Positions 24,294-36,000 of a stretch of DNA of 64,000 nt are shown piece after piece. The position numbers and the translations under genes were made by a program. Numbering within the stretch: the stretch's first letter is position 1; each line of letters starts with the position of its first letter. Source of the DNA: Rhizophagus irregularis (taxonomy: Eukaryota; Glomeromycota; Glomeromycetes; Glomerales; Glomeraceae); NCBI RefSeq assembly GCF_026210795.1, contig NC_089454.1, positions 310,001 to 374,000 of the forward strand, given 5' to 3'. Under the pieces are notes generated by a model. It was given only the letters and a program-made list of their open reading frames with translations. It searched no databases and had not been told where the DNA came from.

Positions 24294-24638
24294 TGAGAAG
24301 GAACCGCCATATTTGGCTTAGGGGCTGGCGTGATTCCTCCCTTTAAACGAGATCTACTCTGATATCTTTTATTAGTTTCATTTTTTACTTAGTTGGCCAG
24401 CCCTTTCTCATGTATTACTTTATAAAAATATAATAAAGATTTTACTTTGATTTTTAAACGTGTTGTGTTTTACAAGTGTATAGGAATTTTTAACTTGTAG
24501 TCCATAAAGACCTCACTTTATTTTATAAAATTGTTCGCAACATAAAATAAACATGTTTCTGAGACATTGAGTGTATAAGTGATACCCGAAAATCGTTTGT
24601 GTGACTGTGCTTGTGTCACAGCGGGTGAAAAAAAACTA

Positions 24639-24950
24639 CCATATATAGCGGGCCACAGTACCCCGGGTATCTTGCAAAAATCGGGGGTTTGACCCTGTAC
24701 CCCCGGGTACTAAACAAAGCCTAAAAATTCCGTTTTTTGCGAATATCTCACGATCTACCGGTCCAATTTGAACGATCTTTTTTTTATTTTGAAGAGCTCA
24801 ATGAGAGCTATCAAACAAAAAAAGATGGCTAAATCTGATCACTGGATCACGAGATAATTGTAAAATATCCCCCGGGTACTATACAATTCTATGAAATTTT
24901 TCAAGGGGAGTACTATGCATAGGGGGGATACTATGGCCTGCGATATACGG
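24639..24950. mobile_element. Tc1/mariner-like MITE with TA duplication
   Basis: The ends are CCATATATAGCGGGCCACAG and CTATGGCCTGCGATATACGG, inverted repeats with four mismatches over about 20 bp. TA flanks both sides (24637-24638 and 24951-24952). CCCCCGGGTAC-type motifs repeat near each end (24659, 24700, 24869). The centre forms a further palindrome (CGATCTACCGGTCC against CTGGATCACGAG). There is no coding capacity. Confidence 0.75.
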
Positions 24951-25015
24951 TAATTGGAAACTAAAGTCTGAAGTATTTCTTTATTCAACCTTGGAACGTA
25001 TTACTTCTCACAACG

Positions 25016-27743
25016 ATGTCCAACGAAAATAAATTTCACGATTATTTCAACTGAAATCATGAAAGTTGGAGCATTCTCGATTTTTTGAACGAGTGCAATC
25101 TAGAGTCGTTTGACCACAAGACGGACTGTTATATAAAATCACTCAGAGCAATCGCTGACTTTGATCATGGTAGCAGGCAAGAGTGCGCACGGATGCTTCT
25201 CGATGACTATAATAAGGCAAGTAAAAATTCTTTTCTATTGGAAGATAGTTTGAAGAGAACGTGGCGTGTCTGGAGGCCTGCTTGGTCGCCTGACATTCAA
25301 GGCTGTTCGCTAAGTCGCAAAACTGGGAATGACGTGTCGGGAGGCCTGCTTGGTTGTCTGACATTCAAGGCTGTTCGCTGAGTCTGCACTGGACCCACTG
25401 GCACAGGAGGCCTGCTCAGTCGCTATGATGTTTGGTGGGATGGAAATCAATGATGAATTGGGGATGTTAGTCAGAATACTATTATTAATTCTTTATTCTT
25501 TCCATACTTAGGGTGGCCGTAAAAAAGCAAAGGAGTGGAATGATAAACGTCCACATGGTCAGATTCACGTCCACCAACCAATTACAGGGAATGGAAATAT
25601 ATGTATTAGCGGTAATAACAATTTCACTGGACCATCATCGAAACTAGACCAAGAGGTATTTTTTTTTTGCTGGAAGTGATTCACCAATAGAAACTAACTC
25701 TTTCTTTAGTATTTAGTCTGATGATGATTTTCTACCTCCAAAAAATCGCCCAACAAAGCAGAGAAAGCAATTATCTCTTTCGAAGGTTAGAACCTTATGT
25801 TGCCTTGAATTTTATGCGAGCATTTTTTTTAATGGCTACTTTGTTACATCCACAGAACAAAGAATCGGTCGAATCGACTGCGTCAAAGAAGGTATGTGTA
25901 AGATTCAACCTATGGCAAGAAGCGGATTCCTCACTACTATTCGTTATGTGAACAGATCAAAACCAGTAGTAAGAATGTGGATGAAAAGGGAAACGATGAT
26001 GACCCATCCCTTAGTAACGAAAGTTCGACCAGTTCTAATTCAGGATCATCAATATCAGGTTCAACACCACAAACAATTAATTCAGACGAAAATTGTGAAC
26101 CTGTTGTTGACTCTACGGTCTCTACCCAAGATATTGAGGTAATTTTTAGAAATCTGGGCATACCTGACGCATGTTTTTATATCTTTCGTACTTATACAAC
26201 AGGCCACGATAATTGATGAAACACTTGAAACCTTGGCCAAGGAAAGCCTCGTTAGAAATGAAGAATGGATTATTGGTGGTAAGATAAATGTTCGAGAGTC
26301 GCTAAAAAAATGGAAGCGCGAAAAAGTTCGTCCCCATAATGAGTAAGTTTCAGTTTATTATTTTATAAAACATCAAAGTAAATGGTGCATTAACTATCAT
26401 TATGCGATATTAGTCTTGGATACTATGATATCATTGATATCACGCCTGGATCTAATAGTGATTTTGTTAATTCACTATCGAAATTCGAATATGAAGAAGT
26501 GATATGTTACGATCCTCCAAAATTACCGAATTTTGATTATGATGAAATCAAAGCACTAATCGTTAAAAATATCAAGGTGTTCGATAACTTTGTTATTATT
26601 ATTGATTATCTTTCAAAAATGTCTAATTAGCAAGTCTTTTATTATAGGCGTCTGATTTTTGAAAAGCAGTAAATGAAAATTTCATGTCAACAAGAGGTGA
26701 TAAGGATAAAGAATTCGCATGGGATTTTGCTTATCACTGTAGGCATCATCTTATTATAATAGTTTCTTTGATATCCGCACAATTATTAACTTTATGTAGG
26801 GCCAATTCTTTTGATCATGGAAATGATCTTCTTCATACCAACATGTCAGAAAGAATGTATCGAGAGATTTTCTTAACACCCGTAATTTGAAGTTTATTTC
26901 GAAAAAAAAGTACGGACCTGGATCTCTTTTTGTAAGTAATGGATTGTATCATTTTAAATTGCTATTTTTAACGATCATCAGATAAATATCAATTTGTTAT
27001 CTATTTATTAAGTGGTGAGGTATGCTTATACGCATCGGCTGAAGACGCCAATTTAAAGAAGAACGACGCAGAGGACCGAAGTTTGGGACGAAAGATTGAT
27101 GCCGTTTGGGCCACAAAACCTCCAAAGGTAGAGTTCGCAATTTGTGAAGTTAGTGGACCCCCCAACCAACGACTACATTCGCACTATTTACCGACAAAAT
27201 AAAATGTTAAAAATAATGCTAAATAGAATAGCTCGAGTTTATGGTGGGGATAGTACTATTTTCAATTTATTAAAGCTTTACGCTTTGCAGATTTATGGTA
27301 AATGTTCTCAGTATATTTAATGATAATCTTATGTTTTTTGTCTTGGTTATTGATTTTTAAATAATTGTAGATCACAATGCAATTGTATACGAAATGATCG
27401 TACCGTATCGAGAATTATACTTATTTAGAGAAGTAATACAAACGGAATTACCAACAAGTCAAGTTAATTTAGTGCGGATGCGTCAATGCATCCCGAAATT
27501 CCTTTTATTTAAAGTATATGTCCTTATTTTTTTTGAGATATTTTTTCAATTAGTTCTTGTATGTACAAACTAAATTTATTCTATTGTTTATAGGAAATGC
27601 TTTGTAAAAGTTTAAGTGATCTACGTGAATATATTATGGAAGCTGGTTTACATACACCACCTGAAAAAATTAAAGCATCTCTATTTGTTACAGAAATGAC
27701 GTATACGCCCCATCAAAAAAGGATAATAATAAAAAAGAAATAG
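25016..27743 (+). pseudogene. Broken lineage-specific gene with nuclease-like C-terminus
   Basis: Exons can be followed in phase: 25016-about 25260, 25512-25655, 25717-25785, 25856-25891, 25956-26138, 26203-26342, 26414-26576, 26648-26931, 27013 onward, and two more ending at TAG 27741. The frame is broken by three TGA stops, at 25052, 26660 and 26888 (PVI*SLF), and by a frameshift near 27200. The middle is Ser-rich (DPSLSNESSTSSNSGSSIS). The C-terminal part reads LGRKIDAVWATKPP, then VEFAICEVSGPPN, then YEMIVPYRELYLFREVIQ. The D...ExS spacing recalls PD-(D/E)XK nuclease folds, but that is only a guess. I recognise the family as repeated in Rhizophagus. All three stops could arise from CGA by one C-to-T change. 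Confidence 0.65.
25262..25425 (+). repeat. Imperfect tandem repeat, about 68-bp period
   Basis: CGTGTCTGGAGGCCTGCTTG at 25265 is repeated as CGTGTCGGGAGGCCTGCTTG at 25333. Both are followed by CTGACATTCAAGGCTGTTCG. A third partial unit, AGGAGGCCTGCTCAGTCGC, starts near 25406. It is markedly more GC-rich than its surroundings and disrupts the pseudogene between its first two exons. Confidence 0.75.
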
Positions 27744-28736
27744 GCAAGAGAGGAGGGGAAAAAAAGTAGTATATTTTATGTTGTTCAATAGTCAAAGAAA
27801 AAGTGTATAACTTCGTTTTTTTTATTAGTTAGCATATTTTGTTGAACTCGAGTTGTATCAATGCATAGTAAAAATATAATTGTAGTTATAACATAGTACA
27901 TATTTGAAAATAAAGTATATAATCCCCTGTCGCACTAAGTGTCACTCATGATCACCTTCATACTAATTTTTTAAAAATTGCGAGTGATTAGCTGAGAAAT
28001 GACCGGAAATCTTCGTTTAGTTATTTCCCGGCCTCATATAGATAGCCGGGAAATTACTAATTTTAGTTAAAATTGTTAGTATTAATAATGAGTGACATGC
28101 TCCAGGGGATTATCCATTTATTTTATGGGAAGGGGAACATAGGGTCCCATGAAATAAATAATACTAATTCCGTCCTCATGAATCCTTTGCCGGAAGCAAT
28201 TGGATCGCATTGTACTAGGCAAAAAGTGATCAACATTACAAATTGTAACGTGCACGTGATTTTTCATCGTGTCTTAAAATAAATTACTGTCAAATTAACA
28301 CTGGTTTGACGAGCTCGAACAAGCTTGTCCAGTCTCGGTCACTTGCTTAAGCAAGGAATATGGTAGCTTTTTTTCTTTAAAGCATTTGGCTAAAACGTTT
28401 TAATAAAGTTTTCCCAACAATTCAGTCTTATATTTTTATTTGTTTCGTAAAGGTGTATGAGAGTGTGTAATGCATTTTTGGAATATGTTCTCCTTTGTAC
28501 CTTTGGTATTGCAGAAGATAGCCTAACTATTGAATAGGCATTTTCTTTTTTACATTTCTTAGATAGGTATTTCTTTTTCGAATTTATGAGAAAAAAAGGT
28601 ACTGGGCCATTTACTATACTGTGCTATGCCACATGATTCATTCATTCTTCTGCGCAATTTTGCCAACCCTGGACAAGAGGGGTGATGTGTACACGGTCCA
28701 GATTGGTTGATCCTCGTGACTTAAGTTGCGGGGAAG
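27744..28736. other. Intergenic; one MITE, otherwise no gene
   Basis: Apart from the TA-flanked MITE at 27922-28110, nothing was recognised. Confidence 0.45.
27922..28110. mobile_element. 189-bp palindromic MITE with TA duplication
   Basis: The ends are ATCCCCTGTCGCACTAAG and TGCTCCAGGGGAT, with GTCACTCAT inverted further in (27942 against 28088). TA flanks both sides (27920-27921 and 28111-28112). The middle contains GACCGGAAAT / ATTTCCCGGCC inverted pairs. There is no coding capacity. Confidence 0.7.
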
Positions 28737-29602
28737 TAAGGATGGTCATCGGTCCTACCGGTCCTACTCGGTCCTGGACCGGTCAGTCTCAGGACTTGTA
28801 GGACCGGACCACGGTCTTGCATTTTTTTGTGGTGCAGTAGGACCGGTCCTGAAGACCGACCAGTCCTCATACTGGTCTTCATATAATAAATGATTTTTAT
28901 ATTGAATAAACCTATTAATCTGACAAAGGTCTTCATAAAATAATATAAAGACCGGCCATTTCCAAACCAATAAATAATGACAATCACTCTTCCCACTTGT
29001 AGAGTTGCTTGTCAAAACGCTGAAACTCCAAAACTCCAAAAAAAAGCATTTAAGCAGAATATCTCGTCATCCAGTGATCATAAAGGGATGAAACCACCAC
29101 CATTCGAATTGTCTCAGCAAGAAGCGTCAAATGGTGACTAAATCATGTTTCTAGAATTGATAGATAGTCGGTAATTATTGAATTTATTATCAAATAGTTT
29201 TGCTGACGTAATTTTTTTTATCAATTCTAAAATCATGATTTTAATACCATTCGATGCACCACAGTGAAACGATTCGAATGGTGGTAAAATCATCCTTTTA
29301 TAATCACTGGATAGCGAGATATTGCGTTTTGAAGTATTTTTTCTTAAAGCTTTAAATTTTTTTTTAAAAAAAATTATATTAAAAATCATCCCAATTAGTG
29401 TTCATTTATAAAACAAGGCTATTCCTAATAAAGTTAGGGAAGAAAATCTTTTTTATTTGCAAAAAAAGAAAAAAGACTGATGGTCTTATTATATGTGATA
29501 TAGGACTGAAAGACCACAGTCCTACACTAAGATGGACCAGTCCGTCTTTTTATGGTGTAGGGCTGTAGAATCGCAGTCTTCTAAACCCGATGAACATCTT
29601 TA
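28737..29602. mobile_element. hAT-like element with GGACCGGTCCT subterminal motifs
   Basis: The ends TAAGGATGGTCATCGG and CCGATGAACATCTTTA are inverted with two mismatches. The flanks cggggaag (28729-28736) and gggggaag (29603-29610) form an 8-bp duplication with one difference. Inside the left end are about ten copies of (A)CCGGTCCT or its complement (28745-28860). The right end has GACTGAAAGACCACAGTCC-type motifs (29490-29580). A second palindromic element is nested at 29040-29360. There is no coding capacity. Confidence 0.7.
29040..29360. mobile_element. Nested palindromic core related to family A
   Basis: The left arm, ATATCTCGTCATCCAGTGAT then CCACCATTCGAA, returns inverted as TTCGAATGGTGGTAAAATC then ATCACTGGATAGCGAGATAT. 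The internal AATGGTGACTAAATCATG and CATGATTTTAATACCATT match the cores of the elements at 39-571 and 51536-52429. Its ends are less clear than those of the outer element. Confidence 0.65.
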
Positions 29603-29667
29603 GGGGGAAGTATCAGGAACTGTTTGGGAGCCAGGGTGATACAAATTTTTATGTTATACATCATGCA

Positions 29668-29935
29668 AAGCGCTTAGGGTTCTGATCGGTTTTGGTAATT
29701 ATTGAACTGAACTGATCGGTTTCGGTATTAGAACGGTTTTGATATTCTAATTTACCGAACTGAACCTTTTGGTAAATTTACTGATCGGTTTCAGTAACTT
29801 CAGTTTCGGTATCAGTTTTGCGATTTACCGAACTGATTTACTGAACTGATATTTTCGGTATCAGTTTTGGTAAATTTTACTGATCATTTCAGTAAATTTA
29901 CCAAACTGATTTGCCGAACGTTTCATGACGTTGAT
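29668..29935. repeat. Subterminal-type repeat of CGGTTTCGGTA / TACCGAACTGA
   Basis: About fifteen short direct and inverted copies of GATCGGTTTCGGTA, TACCGAACTGA and CAGTTTCGGTATCAG lie here. This resembles the left end of another MITE whose matching right end is not visible. It abuts the palindrome arrays. Confidence 0.55.
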
Positions 29936-30560
29936 AAAAAATGTTGCAAAACATTTTTTTGACAATTTAATAAAAACGTTGCGAAACGTTTTTATTAGTT
30001 AATTTATTTAAAAAAAAATGTTTTGCAACGTTTTTTTTTTGATAATTTAATAAAAACGTTGTGAAACGTTTTTATTTGTTAATTTATTTTAAAAAAAATA
30101 TTTCGCAACATTTTTTTTCATAACTTAATAAAAAATGTTGCAAAACGTTTTTTATTAGTTAATTAATTAAAAAAAAACGTTTCACACCGTTTTTTTTTGA
30201 TAATTTAATAAAAACATTGCAAAACGTTTTTATTTGTTAATTTACTTTAAAAAAAAACATTTCACAACGTTTTTTTTTTGATAATTTAATAAAAACGTTG
30301 TAAAACATTTTTATTTGTTAATTTATTTAAAAAAAAAAACATTTCGCAACATTTTTTTTCATAACTTAATAGAAAACGTTACGAAACGTTTTTTATTAGT
30401 TAATTAATTAAAAAAAATGTTTTGCACCATTTTTTTTTGATAATTTAATAAAAACATTGCGAAACATTTTATTTGTTAATTTATTTTAAAAAAAACGTTT
30501 TGCAACATTTTTTTCATAACTTAATAGAAAACATTGCGAAACGTTTTTTATTAGTTAATT
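29936..30560. repeat. Array of about eight ~80-bp palindromic units
   Basis: Each unit reads AACGTTGCGAAACGTTTTT, an AT spacer of TTAGTTAATTTATT type, a run of A, then the inverted TGTTTTGCAACGTTTTTTT and GATAATTTAATAAA. Units differ at C/T positions of the (A/G)CGTT motif. Each unit can fold on itself. Confidence 0.8.
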
Positions 30561-30780
30561 CTATATAAAAAAAGTGAATTGCAATACCGCAACTCACTTT
30601 TTTTATATAAAATCAATATAAAAAAGTGAATCACAATACCGCAACTCACTTTTTTTATATAGAATCTATATAAAAAAGTGAATCGCAATACCGCAACTCA
30701 CTTTTTTTATACAAAATCAATATAAAAAAGTGAATTGCAGTATTGGGATTCACTTTTTTATATGATTTTAATATAAAAAT
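30561..30780. repeat. Array of ~65-bp palindromes, GTGAATYGCAATACCGC type
   Basis: Three to four tandem units read TATAAAAAAGTGAATTGCAA, TACCGCAACTCAC and TTTTTTTATAT. Each is an imperfect hairpin. The same unit recurs at 52600-52710 inside another element. Confidence 0.8.
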
Positions 30781-31170
30781 GTTGAATCGCAATATTTCGA
30801 GAAAAACGTTGCAAAAATGTTTTTTCATACTAATATTATATTAAAAAAATGTTTCGTAACATTTTTTTTTAATATTTCAATAATAACGTTGCGAAAACAT
30901 TTTTTTCATAATGTTATATTAAAAAAAACGTTTTGCAATATTTTTTTCAATATTTTAATAAAAAACGTTGCAAAAACGTTTTTTTTTCATAATATTATAT
31001 TAAAAAAAAAGTTTTGTACTGTTTTTTTTCAATACTTTAATAAAAATAGTCCTGAAATTTTTGTTTTCAGGTCAGGTCGGGTCGAACAGACAATGATATA
31101 AGCTCGACACGATGACCTGAAAAAAAATTTCAGGTTAGGTTTATCAATTAACTGTACTGACTGACCCATT
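30781..31170. mobile_element. Right half of a CAGGTCAGG-type MITE
   Basis: Collinear with 52700-53108: ATATTTCGAGAAAAACGTTG, inverted ACGTTTT/AAAACGT units, then AATAGTCCTGAAATTTTT, CAGGTCAGGT motifs and a final CCATTCGGAGAATCT. It marks the right end of a relative of the element at 52459-53108. The left end here has been replaced or expanded. Confidence 0.7.
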
Positions 31171-31247
31171 CGGAGAATCTAGAAATTATTAAAATAATTT
31201 TTTTCGTTTTATAGTTGAAAATATTGAATCAATGGAAATATTAATAG

Positions 31248-31586
31248 TCATGTCCTCTTAATGAGCAAGATTTTGTTTTAGTTGTTTTTGGATTACAACT
31301 TTGTATTGGACAAGTAATTTCTAGCTTTTATGAAGCATATGGATATCATAGTTATCATCAAGAACCAATTACAGATATTGAAAATATATCATATATAACT
31401 CACAAAGTTTTTACTCCTATACGTAATATTTTTTTAGCTTTAACAGAGGAGGGATGTTTTTTAATTACTCATCAACATCCAAAAAATGTTATTTATCATT
31501 TAAACATGCAAGATATAAAGGTTTTTGATGATAATACTCTTCAGTTATTAAACAAAGCAAAAATTTATTATAATTTTTTTAATTAA
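31248..31586 (+). pseudogene. C-terminal fragment of a repeated protein
   Basis: An open frame without an upstream ATG reads FVLVVFGLQLCIGQVISSFY, EAYGYHSYHQEPITDI, EGCFLITHQHPKNVIYHLNM and ends KIYYNFFN. It looks like the last exon of a transposon-associated Rhizophagus family (pattern LQLCIGQVISMFYEAYG). No earlier exon was found; the upstream side is repeat. Confidence 0.5.
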
Positions 31587-33011
31587 AAAGAAGTAATTCA
31601 GATAATTGCACAGAATTTATAACTTAGAGGTAAAGTTGTATAAAATTATAATAGGATTAGAACTTATATGCTGATTTTGTATAAAGCTATTAATATAAAT
31701 TAAATGTATAAAGAACATATTAAAATTTAAATTTAGATCTGAGTTATTTATATATTCTTCGGGATCCTTCTATACTGCTCTTTGACTTAATATGTTTTAC
31801 TTTTCTGTCACAAATTTTACTTTTTAATTTCATATGTTTCATCATCATTTCATTCTTTAACTTTTTACATGAGTTTCATTCTTTATTTTTATAGCTTTGT
31901 TCTTTTGTTTGCTTTGTTATTGTCATGTATTTTTTTGTGTATATGTACTATAATTACTAGTCCTGTTAAAAATAAATAAAATATGAGTTTTTTCTAATTA
32001 ATAAACTTTAATTAAATTATAGTACAAAAAAATTTGCGAATAAAAGTATTGCAAATTTAATGAAAATAAATTAAATTAACCAATCAAAATTGATTGATGT
32101 AAAATATAAATTTTTAGGAGGGGTGATTTAACCTGGATTATTTAACCTGAAGGGCAAGTTAGCAAAACTCTTTTATTTTTATTATAAAAAATTTGCATTA
32201 TAATAAATAAAATAGAGGAAAAAATTAATTTTTAAGAGTATATAATTCAAATGTATAATAAAATTTTCATTAAGATTCTATATAAAGTTAAAAATCAAAA
32301 TCCTACTGTTAAACATTAAAATTATATTAACAAAAGTTGTTTTTCTATTAAATTTTTATATAGCTACAATTAATTATATCAAAGTTGAGTGTAAAATTTT
32401 TTAAAATTTTGTGATTATCTTAAAATACAACTTTTGACAAATGGGTAATTTTTGATTTTCTAATATATAATTAATAAATAATAATAATTGCTGTACAATA
32501 TATAATTTAAATTATTTTGAAAAAGATTTTATTAAAATTGCTTTATTTTTCATAAAATTAGATGAAAGTTGAAATTTTGGTAAAATTGCAGGCAAATTTG
32601 CCTGCAATTGCTTATGGTTTATTAGTAGATATAGAATTAATATAATTTATTTATTATTTTACTAATATAATAATAAAATTATTGGATAATAGTAGGATTT
32701 TTATGACAATTGTATGTATAAATAATTTAAAATGATATAATTTAAATAAATTTTGATTAAAATTTAAATAAGTTAATATATTTACATTTTATTATATAAA
32801 TACTTTTAATACTTTTGAAAATCTTAAAAAAAAAAAAACTTCCTTCAATAAATTAAATTAAAAAAGTGATTTAATTTTTTTAATCACCTTATTTTTTAAA
32901 CAAATTTTGAAAATCACCCTTCTCTTATTTTTTTTTATCAACTTCCTTTCAACTTTCCTCATTTTTTGTTTTTTCTAGGAATTTCACTTTTATTTAATTA
33001 TAAATAGTCCA
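31587..33011. other. Intergenic, 1.4 kb, no gene seen
   Basis: AT-rich. It contains a perfect 26-bp palindrome at 32584-32609 (half-site AATTGCAGGCAAA). The last 100 bases may be the 3' UTR of the Integrator gene. Confidence 0.5.
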
Positions 33012-36000
33012 TTAATTTTGCCGTGGTTTAACAAAGTTTAGTTGTTTTGTAAGACGAGAATTTACTCGTTTTGTTAAGCCTGATTGTAGATTATCAATGA
33101 TTGGTTGTAGCTTTTTTGACAAGTCCTTCTTGGAAGATGCTATGGCATATTTTTGAATTGATAATACAAAATATGCTTTGGATTCTTTTGAAAAGTCTGA
33201 TTCTGTGATTTCTTGAACCTGGTTGATAATTGACTCATCACCTAATTATAATAAATATATATATGGTTAATATGAAATTTTAAAAATATTTTTTCTTCTA
33301 TCCCAATATAATTACCTATTTTTGTACTCTGAATTTTTTTCTTGATTTCAAATGCCAACTTTGACAAATTTTCGTCAACCTTTACTGGTTGTAATGTAGT
33401 TAATCTTTGATTTACCCTTTGAGATAATTTCATACGTCGACCAAGCCTTATATTACCAAAATCTTGAGCAACCTGACTCAAAATATCTAATCCGCTAGGT
33501 TCTGGCGGCGGTGATGTCATTAAATTTGACTTATTTAATAATGACAATTCTGCAGAATGTCCATTTACTGTTGCTTTCTGCTGTATTGACTCTCTTCTCA
33601 AGGAATCTAAAGAATTTGATTTTGTCTGATCTAATACATCCGAATTATTAAAAATTTTGTCAGTTGACACCCAACTCACAAAATCAGAATTCGAATATTG
33701 TGCTGGTTCAGTTTTCTTTAGCGTATTAATACCATTTAATGATTTATTGTCCGGAGTAACATTATATGATGCTTTTTGTATCATAGATTGTTCATAATTT
33801 GAATTAATAACACCGTTAGTTCCATTTACTGTAACTGTTGATAGATTATGTATATCATCTACTTCCATAACATCTGATAAGTTTGCCGGTGACATTTTAT
33901 CAATTGGTGGTGTTGGTGGAGGTGTTATAGATTTAGTGCTATAATCGCGCATTTTACCGTTCGTTATTTTATTAATTTTAACTACCGGGATAGCCGGAAT
34001 AGCCACTTCAAAAGGATTCCTTGGCAACATAGTATTTACGTGTATCTTCGTTATATTTGGTATTATTTGTCTTCCAGGAACTATTTTAAATGGTAAAACC
34101 TCATTTTTAATTGAACCGTTGAAAACAATTCCTGTAGGATTTGTTAATAACTTTGTTCGTCTTTCTGGAGACCATTTCGGTATCTTACGATGTGGAACTA
34201 CCTTCTTATACTTAAAAATAAATAAATAAATAAATTAATTAATTAAATATACGAAACAAAATTAATAAAATAACGTGTTATTAAAATTTTTTGGATAAGT
34301 TCTTTTTTTTACATGAGAGAATATACTTACTTTATCAGGGTTTTTATAAGGATTCCCGTATGCCCGCTTATCAGGTACCTTATCATGATATATTTCGGGA
34401 TCTCTTAGTTCTAGTTTGGATTTTTCTTTCACCACTGGTATATGATATCCCATAATATCAATAGGTAATGAATGTTTTGGATCTACAAATTAATTTTTTT
34501 AAAATAAAAAAAATTACATAAAATTTGTTAAAATCTGTCAAATAAGTGATGAGATATAAAAAAATTTTTTCTTTATCTACCGTATTCTATCATCGTTTCC
34601 ATTATGTCAAATAATTCACATCTTTTGCTATCCGTTTTAGCTACTAACAAATCTGATTCGTTTATCTATATTTATCAAAATTTTTTAAATATTTTATTGA
34701 AAAGCTATTAAAAGAATTTATTTTATAAAAAAATATATATTTATATTACATACCTTTTTAGGTAATAATAAAGGATTGAAAAGATTCTATTATAAATAGA
34801 AATGAATAATAATCATCATTAACATGTACTCGTATCATCTAACGGAATTTATAACACGTACACAAACATACCAAACGATTGGAGACAGTTTCATCGATCA
34901 GTTGATTGAATCTGAGTTCTGCTTCTTTCGTGAGTTGTTTACACCAAGAATCATACCTCTCTAAATTTAACATTGGAAATATATTGCCATAAATTCCGTA
35001 ATGCTTCAATGTATTAGAGAGTATCTTCATAAGAAAATAATAATTCATTAATCATATGAAAGCAAAAATTTTTTTTTAATCAAAAAAAAAAATAAAAGGT
35101 TTTTTTTTCGACTCTTTACCGAATAATAATACCATGGAATATTGTGCAGATATCGTTCAAACGCTTTTTTCCAATCCATCGGTGGTTCTACATACATATT
35201 ATCTAAATTTCAGTTTATAGATTGGTCAGTTACGTGACTATTGTATGAAAATATATACGCTCAAAAAAAAAATTACGTGATCTCAATAACGAAGCTAACT
35301 CAATGTAGTTGTATGGAAGAAGAACAAGACATGCTTCTGTAGTATATTCATCTTTTTTGACGGCCGTTAAATAACCAAATGGTTGCCCAAGTACACTTTG
35401 ATTTTGTCGTCCGCTATGTTCAACATAAACCTATAAACAAAAAATTTTATGATGTGTTGTGTATAATATTTAACACCATAAAAATCCGTTAATAATTTTC
35501 TACTTACGGGCCACTTAATTCCTATCTTTTGTTTTAATATTTCTCTGCTCAGGTCACAATCTGATAATGTATAAATATCGCGAGAAAAATGCGGCGGTAA
35601 ATCAAACGTATCTGCACTCAATTGATCAGTCTTCCAAAATATGATTGTTGGTATCGATGGGCGTTTATGTTCATACTAACATACAATAAATAATTTAAAA
35701 ACGAAATTATAACCAAATTACTAAGAAAATTGAATAATATATTTACTACTACTGTTTGGGAAAATCCCTTCATTGCATCAGGTTCAATCCAGTATTCTTC
35801 AGGAATTGGATAAGTTCCATTGATTTTATACGGATCGACATAGATATGAACAAAATGATTGATTCTCTCAGGAGACCCATCCACTAAACGAAAAGTATTA
35901 AATAATTATATCAATACACAATACAACAAAATTTAAAATTCGTTAATGAAAGTCTTATTCTTTAACCTTGTTCGACCAAATTTAAATGTACTCCACACGT

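Noticed and set aside
25052-26890. TGA read as selenocysteine or reassigned codon
   Set aside because: Other genes here end normally at TGA or TAA without readthrough, and the same copy has a frameshift, so decay explains it better.
29936-30780. CRISPR-like array
   Set aside because: Units are contiguous palindromes without unique spacers, in a eukaryotic, transposon-rich setting.
30817-31101. 94-aa plus-strand frame with repeating FFHNIILKKTF
   Set aside because: Translation of the palindromic AACGTT repeats, and the same frame recurs at 52768-53028 in the related MITE; it is repeat, not protein.
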